The notes under the pieces were generated by a model. That model searched no databases, was not told the origin of the DNA, and was given only the letters and a program-made list of their open reading frames with translations. Of a DNA stretch of 64,000 nt, positions 8,297 to 18,059 are shown in pieces. The stretch is from Prolixibacteraceae bacterium JC049 (lineage in GTDB: Bacteria > Bacteroidota > Bacteroidia > Bacteroidales > Prolixibacteraceae): NCBI GenBank assembly GCA_023369685.1, contig SACZ01000002.1, forward strand, positions 372,001 through 436,000, given 5' to 3'. The translations under genes and the position numbers were made by a program. How positions within the stretch are numbered: the stretch's first letter is position 1; every line of letters begins with the position of its first letter.

Positions 8297-9571
8297 TTAA
8301 TCGATCATATCAAACCCACAGTAAGGTACAAGTACTTCAGGTACTTTAATTCCCTCTGGAGTTTGGTTGTTCTCTAGCAATGCCGCCAAAATACGAGGCA
8401 AAGCAAGAGCACTACCGTTTAATGTGTGTGCCAACACTGGTTTCTTCTCACCTGTTGGACGGTAGCGTAATTTCAAACGGTTAGCCTGGTAAGCTTCGAA
8501 GTTGGAAACCGAACTTACTTCTAACCATTTTTCTTGTGCAGCCGAATATACTTCAAAATCGAAAGTCAATGCTGAAGTAAAACTTAAGTCGCCACCACAC
8601 AAGCGTAAAATACGATAAGGTAAACCTAGTTTTTGAACCAATGTAGTAACGTAAGCTACCATTTGATCTAGTGTTTCGTATGATTTTTCAGGATGTTGTA
8701 CCTGAACAATCTCCACCTTATCGAACTGATGCAAGCGGTTCAAACCACGTACATCTTTACCATATGAACCCGCTTCGCGACGGAAACAAGCACTATATGC
8801 TGTATTTTTAATCGGCAAATTCGCCTCATCTAAAATCACATCACGGTAAATGTTGGTAACAGGAACCTCTGCAGTAGGAATCATGTACAAGTTATCTTCT
8901 GTGATATGGTACATCTGTCCTTCTTTATCAGGCAACTGACCTGTTCCAAAACCTGAAGCTTCGTTTACCACTAAAGGAGGCATAATTTCCATGTAACCAG
9001 CATCACGAGCTTCGTCTAAGAAAAAGTTGATTAAAGCACGTTGCAAACGGCTACCTTTTCCTTTGTAAACAGGGAAGCCAGCACCAGTAATTTTGTTACC
9101 CAATTCCCAGTCGATGATATCGTATTTAGTTGCCAAATCCCAGTGAGGAATAGCTCCTTCGCACAACTGAGGCATCTCTCCTTCAGTAGTCACCACTTCA
9201 TTATCATCTTCTGATTTTCCACTTGGAACAGATTCGTGTGGAATATTTGGAATCTGAGTCAATTTATCGGTAAGTTCAACGTCTTTTTCGCCAAACTCTT
9301 TCTCTAATTCTTTAATTGCTTCTTTCAATGAAGCAGTTTTTGCTTTGGCAGCATTCGCCTCCTCAGCTTTCCCCTGCTGAAATAGTTGACCAATCTGTTT
9401 CGAAATCGAGTTCATCTCAGCTTTATGCTGATCCATCTCTTGTTGAATTTCGTTTTTTCTATTGGAAATGGCGCAAACTGCATCTACTAATTCCTTAGCA
9501 TCGAAGTTCTTTACTGCCAATCTTTCAACCACAAATTCGGGGTTCTCTTTTATGAATTTAACGCTGAGCAT
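8297..9571 (-). CDS. serS: Serine--tRNA ligase
   Basis: A 424-residue class II aminoacyl-tRNA synthetase that charges tRNA-Ser and tRNA-Sec. The N-terminal long coiled-coil arm that contacts the tRNA variable arm spans about residues 30-105. The catalytic domain carries the class II motifs: motif 2 around TAYSACFRREAGSYGKD, and motif 3 near the end with LNGSALALPRILAALLE. The open frame extends 13 codons further, but the family normally begins MLxxKFIRENPE, so I chose the internal ATG. A TAnnTTTG element lies 37 nt upstream of that ATG, which also supports the shorter form. Confidence 0.96.
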   Translation of the reverse strand: MLSVKFIKENPEFVVERLAVKNFDAKELVDAVCAISNRKNEIQQEMDQHKAEMNSISKQIGQLFQQGKAEEANAAKAKTASLKEAIKELEKEFGEKDVELTDKLTQIPNIPHESVPSGKSEDDNEVVTTEGEMPQLCEGAIPHWDLATKYDIIDWELGNKITGAGFPVYKGKGSRLQRALINFFLDEARDAGYMEIMPPLVVNEASGFGTGQLPDKEGQMYHITEDNLYMIPTAEVPVTNIYRDVILDEANLPIKNTAYSACFRREAGSYGKDVRGLNRLHQFDKVEIVQVQHPEKSYETLDQMVAYVTTLVQKLGLPYRILRLCGGDLSFTSALTFDFEVYSAAQEKWLEVSSVSNFEAYQANRLKLRYRPTGEKKPVLAHTLNGSALALPRILAALLENNQTPEGIKVPEVLVPYCGFDMID

Positions 9572-9607
9572 TATCTTTTCAATTTGTTGATTTCTTGTTA
9601 AGGGGAG

Positions 9608-9615
9608 CAAATTTA
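9608..9615 (-). promoter_or_regulatory. Putative -7 element for serS
   Basis: The minus strand reads TAAATTTG, fitting TAnnTTTG. The transcript would begin near 9601 with a leader of about 30 nt. Confidence 0.5.
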
Positions 9616-9761
9616 ATAAAATATGATGGATTGCTTAATGAGCCGCTACAGAATTTAGATTAAACCAGTTATATAATTCTCAGATTACACTGAAATTCGG
9701 CCATTTTAAACAATGAATCATTCTCTTAACGCAACAAAAAAGCGGGTTACATTATCTTATC

Positions 9762-9989
9762 CAGGGAAATCGCTTTTATAAGTCCAACCACTTCGTGGCT
9801 GAATTTGAATGTCGTTCTAACCCTGCACTTCGTACAGGGTTATTCATATTTTACCCACTTCGTGGAATGTTTTAGACCAATAATTCCCGAAGGGAGTTAA
9901 CTCTGACTAACCATGGGTACAACCCATGGTTAGTTATCCGTGGTTATCAATCCCTGAAAGGGGTTAACTTTTTAAAAGCGATTTCCCTG
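9762..9989. mobile_element. 228-bp MITE-like element with TIRs and 10-bp target duplication
   Basis: The ends are perfect 17-bp inverted repeats (cagggaaatcgctttta at 9762-9778, its reverse complement at 9973-9989). They are flanked exactly by the direct repeat ttatcttatc (9752-9761 and 9990-9999). There is no open frame inside. Instead there are several small palindromes: ccacttcgtgg at 9788-9798 and again at 9855-9865, aaccctg..cagggtt at 9819-9841, tcccgaaggga near 9885, and a 13-bp perfect stem with a 3-nt loop at 9906-9934. This is the structure of a non-autonomous transposable element. TIRs starting CAGGG with duplications of 8-10 bp are typical of the ISAs1 family as I remember it, so mobilisation by such a transposase is an inference. 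The right-hand duplication contains the stop codon of the neighbouring gene. Confidence 0.85.
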
Positions 9990-10754
9990 TTATCTTATCC
10001 CTTCGAAAATTCCCAAACCGAATAAAGCGAAATCATATTTCACCGGATCGTTAGCATCGAATTGACATAGCTGATCGGTTAGTAGTTGCACCGATTTCCA
10101 GTCGTTGCTTTTGCGCGATAATAATCCCAGTTTTCGAGCAACATTTCCCGTGTGTAAATCAAGCGGCAGCATTAATTGACTGGAGTTAATATCTTTCCAC
10201 AGACCAAAATCAACACCACGATCATCGGAGCGCACCATCCAACGCAAATACATATTCAACCGTTTGGCCGAAGCTCCTTTTACTACACTGGAAACATGTT
10301 TTTGAGTTCGCTCAGGGTATTCCAAAGAAAAAAACTGTTGCCGAAAATAATCTAATGCCGAAAATGCTGTTCCATCAATTTCAAAGCCGCGGGTAAACAC
10401 TTCTTCTAAGCCGCCTAAGTTTTTATAAATATGCTGAATGGATTTGATGAAATAGGTGCAGTCGATTCCGTTAAAAGTTCGGTGTTTGAATTCCTGCAAA
10501 TGTTGCCAGTCGTTCTCATTACTATTCATTATAAAATCGAATGGATTATTATCCAGTAGCTCCATCCATCGTTTGGCATTTTTTATAATGGCAGGTCGTT
10601 GGCCCCAAGCAATGGTAGCTGCTAAAAAGCCCGCAATCTCGATGTTCTCTTTTTGGGAAAACATCCGAGGAATTTGAATGGGATCTGTAGTTATAAATTC
10701 AGGATTATTGTATTGATCGACTTTCTCGTCTAAAAATGTCTTTAAATCTTCCAT
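9990..10754 (-). CDS. TIGR02757 family protein (DUF2400)
   Basis: A 254-residue conserved protein. It has the family features IPRMFSQKENIEIAGFLAATIAWGQR near the N-terminus, RLNMYLRWMVR with DDRGVDFGLW in the middle, and LPLDLHTGNVARKLGL towards the C-terminus. The helix-rich fold with an LDxHxGxxxRxLG motif recalls helix-hairpin-helix base-excision glycosylases, but the biochemical role is not established. The stop codon TAA lies within the target-site duplication of the adjacent MITE-like element. Because the duplicated bases restore it, the reading frame was probably left intact by the insertion. Confidence 0.85.
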   Translation of the reverse strand: MEDLKTFLDEKVDQYNNPEFITTDPIQIPRMFSQKENIEIAGFLAATIAWGQRPAIIKNAKRWMELLDNNPFDFIMNSNENDWQHLQEFKHRTFNGIDCTYFIKSIQHIYKNLGGLEEVFTRGFEIDGTAFSALDYFRQQFFSLEYPERTQKHVSSVVKGASAKRLNMYLRWMVRSDDRGVDFGLWKDINSSQLMLPLDLHTGNVARKLGLLSRKSNDWKSVQLLTDQLCQFDANDPVKYDFALFGLGIFEGIR

Positions 10755-10793
10755 CTAAATCGGTACTGATTTAGAAATCATCTGCTACTGCTT

Positions 10794-11447
10794 CTACTTA
10801 AGAATTGTTCCGTCGGCAATCGTCAGAATTCTGTCCGACTGTTGAGCAAACGACTCCTCGTGAGTAACAATAACCAGTGTGTGTCCGAACTGTTCACGTA
10901 AGTCGAAGAATAGTTGATGCAGTTCGTTTCTGTTTTTCGAGTCAAGGTTTCCAGAAGGTTCATCGGCAAAAATCACCGATGGATTATTGATTAATGCACG
11001 AGCCACTGCAACACGCTGTTTTTCTCCTCCCGAAAGCTCAGAAGGTTGATGCTTTAGTCGATCGCTTAATCCTAGCATATCCAATAATTCAGCAGCTCTC
11101 TTCTCTGTCTCTTTCTTCGATTTGTTAGCAATAAAAGCAGGTAAACAAACATTCTCCAGAGCCGTAAATTCAGGAAGCAAGTGGTGAAATTGAAAAACAA
11201 AGCCCAACTCCTGATTACGAAAATGTGCTAACTGTTTTTCGTTGAGTTTATTTATTTCGGTATTATTGATTGTAAGCGTTCCACCATCTTGATGCGAAAG
11301 TGTTCCCATAATTTGCAGCAAAGTGGTTTTTCCAGCACCGCTAGCTCCGACAATTGATACTACTTCGCCTTTTGCAACGTGCAAATCAACTCCCTTCAAC
11401 ACCTGAAGGTTTCCAAAGCTTTTGGTTATCTGGTTAGCTACAATCAT
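10794..11447 (-). CDS. ABC transporter ATP-binding protein, LolD-like
   Basis: A 217-residue ABC ATPase with a Walker [10 protein letters not shown] (34-42), a Q-loop region [18 protein letters not shown], the signature [15 protein letters not shown] (138-152), and the Walker [12 protein letters not shown] (159-169). The Q-loop wording and the size match LolD/MacB-type ATPases that power lipoprotein release or efflux through FtsX-like permeases. No permease gene lies next to it, so the partner must be elsewhere. Assignment to lipoprotein sorting is by similarity only. It sits 15 nt from the CaCA antiporter gene. Confidence 0.85.
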   Translation of the reverse strand: MIVANQITKSFGNLQVLKGVDLHVAKGEVVSIVGASGAGKTTLLQIMGTLSHQDGGTLTINNTEINKLNEKQLAHFRNQELGFVFQFHHLLPEFTALENVCLPAFIANKSKKETEKRAAELLDMLGLSDRLKHQPSELSGGEKQRVAVARALINNPSVIFADEPSGNLDSKNRNELHQLFFDLREQFGHTLVIVTHEESFAQQSDRILTIADGTILK

Positions 11448-11462
11448 TTTGCTGGTTTGTTT

Positions 11463-12512
11463 TTAATAAATATTGAAAATGGCATTGGCCAAATAGGCAA
11501 CATATAGAAGGATTAAAATCCAGCCAATACGTTTGCCTGCAATCCATTTTGTTGAGAAAAGAAGAACAATCAAAACAATAATCGATCCCATTAAAATGGA
11601 AGATGACTCAAATAGGCGACCTCCACTCGTCTCAATAACTCCTCCATGAATTATCATGTATATCATGAACGGCACCCCTAATCCAATAAGTATATCGAAA
11701 ATGTTTGATCCAATTGCATTACTAACAGCCATATCTGCTCGTCCCTGCTTGGCAACTACCAACGACGAGAACAAATCAGGAATGGAAGTTCCGATTGCCA
11801 ACACAGTTAACCCCACAATTGCCTCCGGAATATTTAGAATAGCTGACAGTTCGACTGCTGCTTCTACCAACACCCAACTTAGTGCTGCAATAACAACTAT
11901 CGAAATGGTAAACACCCAATAATAGTTCTTTTCCGAAGGGAAGCATTTACACAACACCTTGTCTGCTGGTCGACTAAAACGATCGAACCACGATGTTTCG
12001 TCTATGTCCTCTTCTTCTTTTATTCCGTTGTCTTTGTATGGTAAAATCTTGCGCCAATAAATGACAGCTACCACATAAAGCACATATAGTCCAATGAATA
12101 TTCCGGCATCCATCATATTGAATTCGCCATCCATTAACCCCCAAAGCAATAAACCTACTGCTAAGAAGTAAAATATGATATCGCGAACGATGGGTTGCCA
12201 GGTTAGCTTCGAGCGGCGTACCAAAGCGGCTGCTCCAACAATTACAAGAAGATTGAAAAGAGCCGAACCTACAATACTTCCTACACCAATGCCCTGATGT
12301 TCCCCCGGCTTCAATACTGCAAACAAGGCAACAAATAATTCTGGTGCACTAGAGCCTACTGCCATCAGTGTGGCACCAGCGGCATCAGACGACAAGCGTA
12401 AATCATTTGAGATATGATCCAGTGCATCGACAAAAAAGTTATCTACAATTCTTGCCAACAGGAAGAACGATAGCAATAAGGCCAAACATAGAAGTAGAAT
12501 GGTCATCGGCAA
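11463..12512 (-). CDS. Calcium/sodium antiporter, CaCA family (YrbG-like)
   Basis: A 349-residue inner-membrane protein with about ten membrane segments arranged as two inverted halves. Each half carries an alpha-repeat: GATLMAVGSSAPELFVALFA near residue 46 and GLTVLAIGTSIPDLFSSLVV near residue 237. The conserved acidic residues in GSSAPE and GTSIPD bind the cations. It exchanges Ca2+ (possibly K+) for Na+ across the inner membrane. An acidic cytoplasmic loop (KEEEDIDE) separates the halves. It begins 3 nt after tatA on the same strand. Confidence 0.9.
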   Translation of the reverse strand: MPMTILLLCLALLLSFFLLARIVDNFFVDALDHISNDLRLSSDAAGATLMAVGSSAPELFVALFAVLKPGEHQGIGVGSIVGSALFNLLVIVGAAALVRRSKLTWQPIVRDIIFYFLAVGLLLWGLMDGEFNMMDAGIFIGLYVLYVVAVIYWRKILPYKDNGIKEEEDIDETSWFDRFSRPADKVLCKCFPSEKNYYWVFTISIVVIAALSWVLVEAAVELSAILNIPEAIVGLTVLAIGTSIPDLFSSLVVAKQGRADMAVSNAIGSNIFDILIGLGVPFMIYMIIHGGVIETSGGRLFESSSILMGSIIVLIVLLFSTKWIAGKRIGWILILLYVAYLANAIFNIY

Positions 12513-12515
12513 TAA

Positions 12516-12788
12516 TTAATCTTCGAACTGTTTATTAATGTTATCTTGAATTTCGCGACTTCCACTACGGATTGAGGAAGACATATCATCAATTTCTTTT
12601 TTGATATCGCCACCTTCACTCTCTTCCAGCTCTCGCTTTATCTCATTGGTGGCTTTTTTAAACTCGCGCACCCCTTTACCCATTAAACGGGCAATATCTG
12701 GAATAGATTTAGCACCAAAAAGCAACAATGCAATGGCAAAAATGAAGAATATTTCTCCTCCGCTAATAAACAATATTGTCTCTAACAT
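12516..12788 (-). CDS. tatA: Sec-independent translocase subunit TatA/E
   Basis: A 90-residue protein with one N-terminal membrane helix (about residues 5-23), the FGAKSIPDIAR hinge in which FG is the TatA signature, an amphipathic helix (LMGKGVREFKKA) and an acidic, likely disordered tail. TatA forms the pore that exports folded proteins with twin-arginine signals. The oxidoreductase at 16679-18037 has such a signal. TatB or TatC are not in the window. It is the first gene of a same-strand block with the antiporter. Confidence 0.9.
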   Translation of the reverse strand: MLETILFISGGEIFFIFAIALLLFGAKSIPDIARLMGKGVREFKKATNEIKRELEESEGGDIKKEIDDMSSSIRSGSREIQDNINKQFED

Positions 12789-12936
12789 CTCTCTCTTTTT
12801 TTCACTAGTAACACTTCTACCAACACAACAAGCTGATTGGTCTATTTATCTAATTCGATCTATGGTTTATGAAATAATATGATGATCAACCGTCTAACCA
12901 ATTTTTCAATCTACTATTCCTGAGCGGTGAAATTAC

Positions 12937-12970
12937 AAAAAAACCCCTGATCGCTAAAACGACCAGGGGC
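12937..12970 (-). terminator. Rho-independent terminator after secDF
   Basis: A stem (acccctgatcg at 12943-12953 with cgaccaggggc at 12960-12970, one mismatch) is followed on the minus strand by seven T. It lies 32 nt past the secDF stop. Confidence 0.85.
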
Positions 12971-13001
12971 TTATTTATATATTAAGCTATTATTTTAATG
13001 C

Positions 13002-15983
13002 TTATTTTTTCTTCTTATCAATTACTTTCTGTGCACGAAGCGCAGTATCGTAAGCAATTGGAGAAGCGATGAATAGCGATGAGTATGTACCCACAGCAAC
13101 ACCAATTAACAATGCAAAAGTAAATCCTTTGATTGAAGTTCCTCCGAATAAGAAGATAGCCAACAATACAACGAATGTAGAAAGTGAAGTACTAAATGTA
13201 CGACGCAATGTACTATTCAATGCTGAGTCAACAATCTCTTCACGGTTACGCTTAGGATGCAATCCGATGTACTCACGAATACGGTCAAATACAACCACGG
13301 TATCGTTAATAGAGTAACCTACCACTGTTAGAATTGCAGCGATAAACGCTTGGTCAAGCTCCAATGAGAATGGCAAGAATCCATATGTCAATGAGAAGAT
13401 TCCCAATACAATGATTGAATCGTGCGCCAATGCAGCCAATGCTCCAAGACCATACTGCCAGTTACGGAAACGAACTACAATATAAAGGAAGATAATGATC
13501 AACGAGAACAAGATCGCTTTTGTACCATCTTTCTTGATATCATCAGAGATAGTAGGACCAACTTTCTGTGTTTGCATACGGTAGTTAGCTAAGAAATCTG
13601 CTTTAGATACACTAGACTTAACTAGTCCAGCAGCTTTCAAACCTTCGTACATTTTTGCTTCTACTTCATTGTCTACTTCTGAGCTGTAATCTTCGATTTT
13701 GTAGTCAGTAGTAATACGAACCTGGTTGTTTTCACCGAAAGTTTTCACCTCAGGAGAAGAACCATAAACAGCAGCTAACGCTTTACTAACAGATTCTACT
13801 TTTACATCATCTTCGAAACGAACAACGTAAGTTCTACCTCCTTTGAAGTCGATACTGTAGTCGAAACCACGAATAGCGAAAGAAGCGATAGAAATCAAGA
13901 TTGCAACTCCTGAAATGATGTAGAATACTTTACGTTTCTCCAAGAATAGGATGTTTGTTGTACGGAATAAGTTTTCTGTAAGTTTTGAAGCAAAAGAAGT
14001 CTTTTTCTCTTTGTCCATTCTGCGCTCGATAACCAAACGAGTAATGAAGATAGCTGAGAATAGAGATGCAAAGATACCAATGATCAATGTTGTTGCGAAA
14101 CCTTTGATTGGACCAGAACCGAACATGAAAAGAACGATACCTGTCAACAATGTAGTTACCTGACCATCGATAATTGCAGAGTATGCATTTTTGTAACCAT
14201 CAACAATTGCCAAACGCAATCCTTTTCCAGCACGAACCTCTTCCTGAACACGCTCGTAAATAAGTACGTTCGCATCCACAGACATACCAATTGTCAATAC
14301 GATACCAGCAATACCAGGTAATGTTAATACTGCACCCAACGACGCCAATACTCCAATGATGAAGAACATGTTGGCAACCAATGCCAAGTTAGCAACGTAA
14401 CCAGCGTGGCTGTAGAAGAAGATCATGTAAACCAATACCAATGCGAAAGCAATTACGAATGACCACAATCCCGACTGGATAGCTTCTTTACCTAATGAAG
14501 GACCAACAGTATCTTCCGATACGATGATTGTTTTTGCTGGCATTTTACCCGACTTAAGAATGTTAGCCAAGTCTTTTGCCTCGTTTACAGTAAATCCACC
14601 AGTAATCTGTGAACGACCACCGTTGATTTCTACATTTACTCTTGGGTATGACTGAACCGCGTCATCTAATACGATAGCGATACATTTTCCAATATTCTCT
14701 TTTGTCAAGCGAGCCCATGCTTTAGCACCTTCAGCATTCATCAACATGTCTACTTCCGATTCAGCACCTGACTGTGAAATTTCCTGACGAGCATCAACAA
14801 TAACATCTCCTGAAAGTGGAGCACGACCATCACGGCTTGTTATTTTCAATGCAATTAACTGGTAGAAGCTTTCTCCTTTATCGAAAGGTTTAGCTGTCCA
14901 AACCAATTTCAAATTACGAGGAAGAACTGTTTTCACTTGCTTCATGCGCAAGTATTTTCCAATTTGTGCAGTATCTTTTTCGTGAGCCATACCAACAACA
15001 GGACCACCCATTGGCTGGTTAGCACGGTTTACACTTGGAGAAAGAACAGCCCAAAGAGGGAAATTCTTTTTGAAGTTATCAAGACCTACATTAGCTGAAT
15101 CGGCAGCAGCTTCGCTGTTTACCATCTCTTCCAATGAACCATCTTTTTTATCTTCTTTCTTAGTTGCTTCTTCTTTTTTCTCTTCTGCTACTCCTTCTGC
15201 TGCATCGTTCACTTTCTTGATTTCAGCGTTAGCAGCATTTAAGAATTGGAATACTTCTGTATTTTCATAAGTTTCCCAAAACTCTAAGATAGCAGCACCT
15301 TGAAGCAGCTTACGTACACGCTCTGGCTCTTTTACACCAGGAAGCTCAACAAGGATACGTCCTTGAGTTTGTAGTAACTGAATATTTGGCTGTGCAACAC
15401 CAAAGCGGTCGATACGAGCACGGATGATGTTAAATGCATTGTCGATAGCATCCTGAACTTCTGTACGAATAACAGAAAGTACTTCATTGTTAGTAGAATT
15501 GAATTTCACTTTATCTTTCAATTCCAAAGTACCAAAGATAGAAGCTAGTTTAGCATTAGGATTTGCTTCTGTATAAGCTTTTCCGAATAGATCAACGAAT
15601 CCATCCTGGCTGTTTCCTTGCATCTCTTCTGCTTTCTTCAACGCAGCTCTGAATTTTTCGTCTTTGCTGTAGTTTGATAAAGCTACGATAAGATCCTTAA
15701 CAGAAACTTCCAAAGTAACGTTCATACCACCCTGAAGGTCAAGACCAAGATTCATCTCACGTTCTTGAACTTCTTTGTAAGTAAAATCTTTAATCCACAT
15801 GAAATTCATCACAGGCTGTCCTGCAATTGAATCCAGGTAGTACTTTTCTTTGGCTTCGTCGCCTTTAGCGTACTCTACTGCATCAGTTCTAACCTGGCGT
15901 GCTTTAAAAGAAAAATAAAGCTGATAAGTACACACCAAGGCTAATAAAACTGCAAACAGTCTAATTGCACCTTTGTTTTGCAT
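13002..15983 (-). CDS. secDF: Protein translocase subunit SecDF (single-chain fusion)
   Basis: A 993-residue inner-membrane protein that uses the proton gradient to pull preproteins out of the SecYEG channel. The SecD half comes first, with a DLQGGMN motif at the end of the first periplasmic entry, a large P1 domain and six membrane helices. The SecF half begins near residue 690 with IRGFDYSIDFKGGRTYVV. The two halves are separate proteins in many bacteria but fused in Bacteroidota. A Lys/Glu-rich low-complexity stretch (about residues 250-300) is inserted in the P1 domain. It is flanked by a hairpin terminator. Confidence 0.95.
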   Translation of the reverse strand: MQNKGAIRLFAVLLALVCTYQLYFSFKARQVRTDAVEYAKGDEAKEKYYLDSIAGQPVMNFMWIKDFTYKEVQEREMNLGLDLQGGMNVTLEVSVKDLIVALSNYSKDEKFRAALKKAEEMQGNSQDGFVDLFGKAYTEANPNAKLASIFGTLELKDKVKFNSTNNEVLSVIRTEVQDAIDNAFNIIRARIDRFGVAQPNIQLLQTQGRILVELPGVKEPERVRKLLQGAAILEFWETYENTEVFQFLNAANAEIKKVNDAAEGVAEEKKEEATKKEDKKDGSLEEMVNSEAAADSANVGLDNFKKNFPLWAVLSPSVNRANQPMGGPVVGMAHEKDTAQIGKYLRMKQVKTVLPRNLKLVWTAKPFDKGESFYQLIALKITSRDGRAPLSGDVIVDARQEISQSGAESEVDMLMNAEGAKAWARLTKENIGKCIAIVLDDAVQSYPRVNVEINGGRSQITGGFTVNEAKDLANILKSGKMPAKTIIVSEDTVGPSLGKEAIQSGLWSFVIAFALVLVYMIFFYSHAGYVANLALVANMFFIIGVLASLGAVLTLPGIAGIVLTIGMSVDANVLIYERVQEEVRAGKGLRLAIVDGYKNAYSAIIDGQVTTLLTGIVLFMFGSGPIKGFATTLIIGIFASLFSAIFITRLVIERRMDKEKKTSFASKLTENLFRTTNILFLEKRKVFYIISGVAILISIASFAIRGFDYSIDFKGGRTYVVRFEDDVKVESVSKALAAVYGSSPEVKTFGENNQVRITTDYKIEDYSSEVDNEVEAKMYEGLKAAGLVKSSVSKADFLANYRMQTQKVGPTISDDIKKDGTKAILFSLIIIFLYIVVRFRNWQYGLGALAALAHDSIIVLGIFSLTYGFLPFSLELDQAFIAAILTVVGYSINDTVVVFDRIREYIGLHPKRNREEIVDSALNSTLRRTFSTSLSTFVVLLAIFLFGGTSIKGFTFALLIGVAVGTYSSLFIASPIAYDTALRAQKVIDKKKK

Positions 15984-16115
15984 GATTTGTATTGTTTTGG
16001 TTTTTAAATTTTATAGATAATATCTTCAGTCGGAATGCTGAAGTTCAATAGTCAAAATGAGGCAAATTGCACCAGCAAAATGCGTCAGGATTAATTACTT
16101 TAATCCGAAATAGTA

Positions 16116-16517
16116 TTAAATCAAAGGAGGTTCTCCATCAGCCGGTTGATAGAATCGCTGATGAAAATGGATATATTGAACAGTCACCCAAAGAGGCTGG
16201 TTCTCTGCTATGCTAGTTTCCTGTAGTTGAAACGCTTGCATATTGTGGTGGCGCTGCAAAAACTTATTCAAAGTTCTTAAAAATAGTCGTTTCCCGCTAC
16301 TTTCAGCAGCACCCATTTTGTTGTTATCGAATGTATTAAAAATAAATGATCGAGTTAATAGTTGAGCCTGATCACCATTGCTTTCTTGTTGAGAAACAGG
16401 AGTTTTATCAGATTCAACATCACGATTGAAATCCACCCAAACTGCACCCATGGTAATAACCAAAAGCATTACAATTCGGATTAACGTGTGTTTCGATATG
16501 TTTTTTAACGACTTCAT
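16116..16517 (-). CDS. Hypothetical protein with N-terminal membrane helix
   Basis: A 133-residue protein not recognised as any family. One hydrophobic segment (about residues 12-27, IRIVMLLVITMGAVWV) follows a basic N-terminus, so it is either membrane-anchored or secreted. The C-terminal half contains FLQRHHNMQAFQ and VQYIHFHQRFYQPADGEPP, rich in His, Gln and aromatic residues. It lies 132 nt upstream of secDF on the same strand. The codon pattern and start context look like a real gene, but only the reading frame and the hydrophobic start support it. Confidence 0.65.
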   Translation of the reverse strand: MKSLKNISKHTLIRIVMLLVITMGAVWVDFNRDVESDKTPVSQQESNGDQAQLLTRSFIFNTFDNNKMGAAESSGKRLFLRTLNKFLQRHHNMQAFQLQETSIAENQPLWVTVQYIHFHQRFYQPADGEPPLI

Positions 16518-16607
16518 ATAAAATCAACGCCGCCAAATATATCGATTTTTTTTGAATTTTTAACATTTCGATTTTGAAAAAAATTCAGTCTGTCAATTGC
16601 TTTTGAA

Positions 16608-16657
16608 GCATAAAAAATCCGTATCAATCTTTCCTTTCGGATTGAGAGATACGGATT
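16608..16657 (-). terminator. Terminator after the Gfo/Idh/MocA gene
   Basis: The stem is aatccgtatc (16616-16625) paired with gatacggatt (16648-16657), with an inner caatc/gattg. On the minus strand a T-run follows. It lies 21 nt past the stop at 16679. Confidence 0.85.
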
Positions 16658-16678
16658 ATATTTCAATCTTAATTCTAT

Positions 16679-18037
16679 TTAGCTTTTTGCTGCAACTCCT
16701 GGCACAGGAACTTCTTTAGGAATATCGACCTTGCCAAAAACCATATGCTTTGGCCCTAAACGAAGATCTGAGTTCATTACCTCTTCCCAGGTTACCTCTT
16801 TTCCGGTATAGGCTGAAATACGTCCCATAATTCCTGCCATAGTCGATTCGGCAGTTGCAATGGCAGTGTTATATGCCATGTTTTTTCGAATTGAAGTCAC
16901 CCAATCGATATGTTCCTGAACGTATGGATTAGGATCTGGCCAGCGCATCGATTCTCCTTTTTCATTTTTAGGATACTCATATTCAAAACGCACAGTTCCA
17001 TCCGGATTCCAGATAGTGTTTGCTAGGTTAGTCGACCCGTTTGAACCAACAATGTAGTCGGAAACATTACGAGCTGTACCATTTATCTGGCGACACATGT
17101 TATGGTAGTGTACATTGTTATCGAAAACAAAATCAACACTAAAGTTATCGAACTGATCACCCGTTTTACGACGTTGTCTTGAACCAAAGCCAACAGCTTT
17201 AACAGGGTGCTTGCCCATAAACCACATCACATTATCGATACGGTGAACATTTTGCTCAACAATATGATCGCCCGAAAGCCAACACCAGTTCATCCAGTCG
17301 CGCAACATATACTCCATTTCAGTCCAATCGGCATTCGGATTACGATACCATGCGGCACTGGTATTGTAATAACTATTGGCCGAAACCAATTCTCCAATAG
17401 CCCCTTGTTTTACCTGTTTGTAAACCGAAATATAGTCGTTAGCATGTCTGAAAAGCGTTCCTGTAACCACACTTAATCCCAATGCCTCAGCCTTTTTGGC
17501 AGTAGCCATAATCTGACGAGTCCCTGCCGGGTCGACTGATACAGGCTTTTCCATAAACACATGTTTACGTGCTTTTACGGCTGCATCGAAATGCTGAGGA
17601 CGGAAAAACGGAGGTGTTGCATGAATAATCATATCAACTCCCGAATCAATTAGCTTTTCGTAAGCATCGAAACCAACAAAACATTTTTCGTCGGCAATCT
17701 CCACGCCACGTCTGCTTTTCAACTTTTCACGACACTGCTTCACTTTATCATCGAAAACATCTGCCAGCGCAGTGATTTGTAAATTAGGACCAGCATCTAA
17801 GAAATTTAAAGCAGCGCCTGTACCTCGTCCGCCACAACCAATTAATCCGGCTTTCAAAACCGGTCCGTCAGGAGCTTTGTCCAACAACGGAGGAAGATCG
17901 AGCTTCACATCGCTCTTAGGTTGATTACTTTTGCATGAATGCAGCAGCTGTGCTCCAGCCACTCCTGCCGCTCCAATTAAAGCAGCTTTTCCCAAAAAAT
18001 TCCTTCGGCTTAATCCTTTTTCACTCATCTGTTTCAC
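16679..18037 (-). CDS. Tat-exported Gfo/Idh/MocA family oxidoreductase
   Basis: A 452-residue protein. The N-terminus has a twin-arginine signal SRRNFLGKAA followed by a hydrophobic stretch and LLHSC, so it is probably exported folded and may be lipidated. The NAD(P)-binding Rossmann motif is GLIGCGGRGTG. FMEKPVSVDP is the family EKP motif, where the Lys helps bind cofactor and substrate. The C-terminal domain is of the GFO/IDH/MocA type. Periplasmic members in Bacteroidota act on sugars or glycosides, including 3-oxidation steps. The exact substrate is not readable. It lies 22 nt after the cytochrome-SUMF1 gene, so electron transfer between them is an attractive but unproven idea. An alternative start lies three codons later. 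Confidence 0.88.
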   Translation of the reverse strand: MKQMSEKGLSRRNFLGKAALIGAAGVAGAQLLHSCKSNQPKSDVKLDLPPLLDKAPDGPVLKAGLIGCGGRGTGAALNFLDAGPNLQITALADVFDDKVKQCREKLKSRRGVEIADEKCFVGFDAYEKLIDSGVDMIIHATPPFFRPQHFDAAVKARKHVFMEKPVSVDPAGTRQIMATAKKAEALGLSVVTGTLFRHANDYISVYKQVKQGAIGELVSANSYYNTSAAWYRNPNADWTEMEYMLRDWMNWCWLSGDHIVEQNVHRIDNVMWFMGKHPVKAVGFGSRQRRKTGDQFDNFSVDFVFDNNVHYHNMCRQINGTARNVSDYIVGSNGSTNLANTIWNPDGTVRFEYEYPKNEKGESMRWPDPNPYVQEHIDWVTSIRKNMAYNTAIATAESTMAGIMGRISAYTGKEVTWEEVMNSDLRLGPKHMVFGKVDIPKEVPVPGVAAKS

Positions 18038-18059
18038 TTCTTATTTTTGAAAACAGAAT

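Noticed and set aside
9788-9934. CRISPR-like or REP array
   Set aside because: The short palindromes are irregular in sequence and spacing, and all lie inside one element bounded by terminal inverted repeats.
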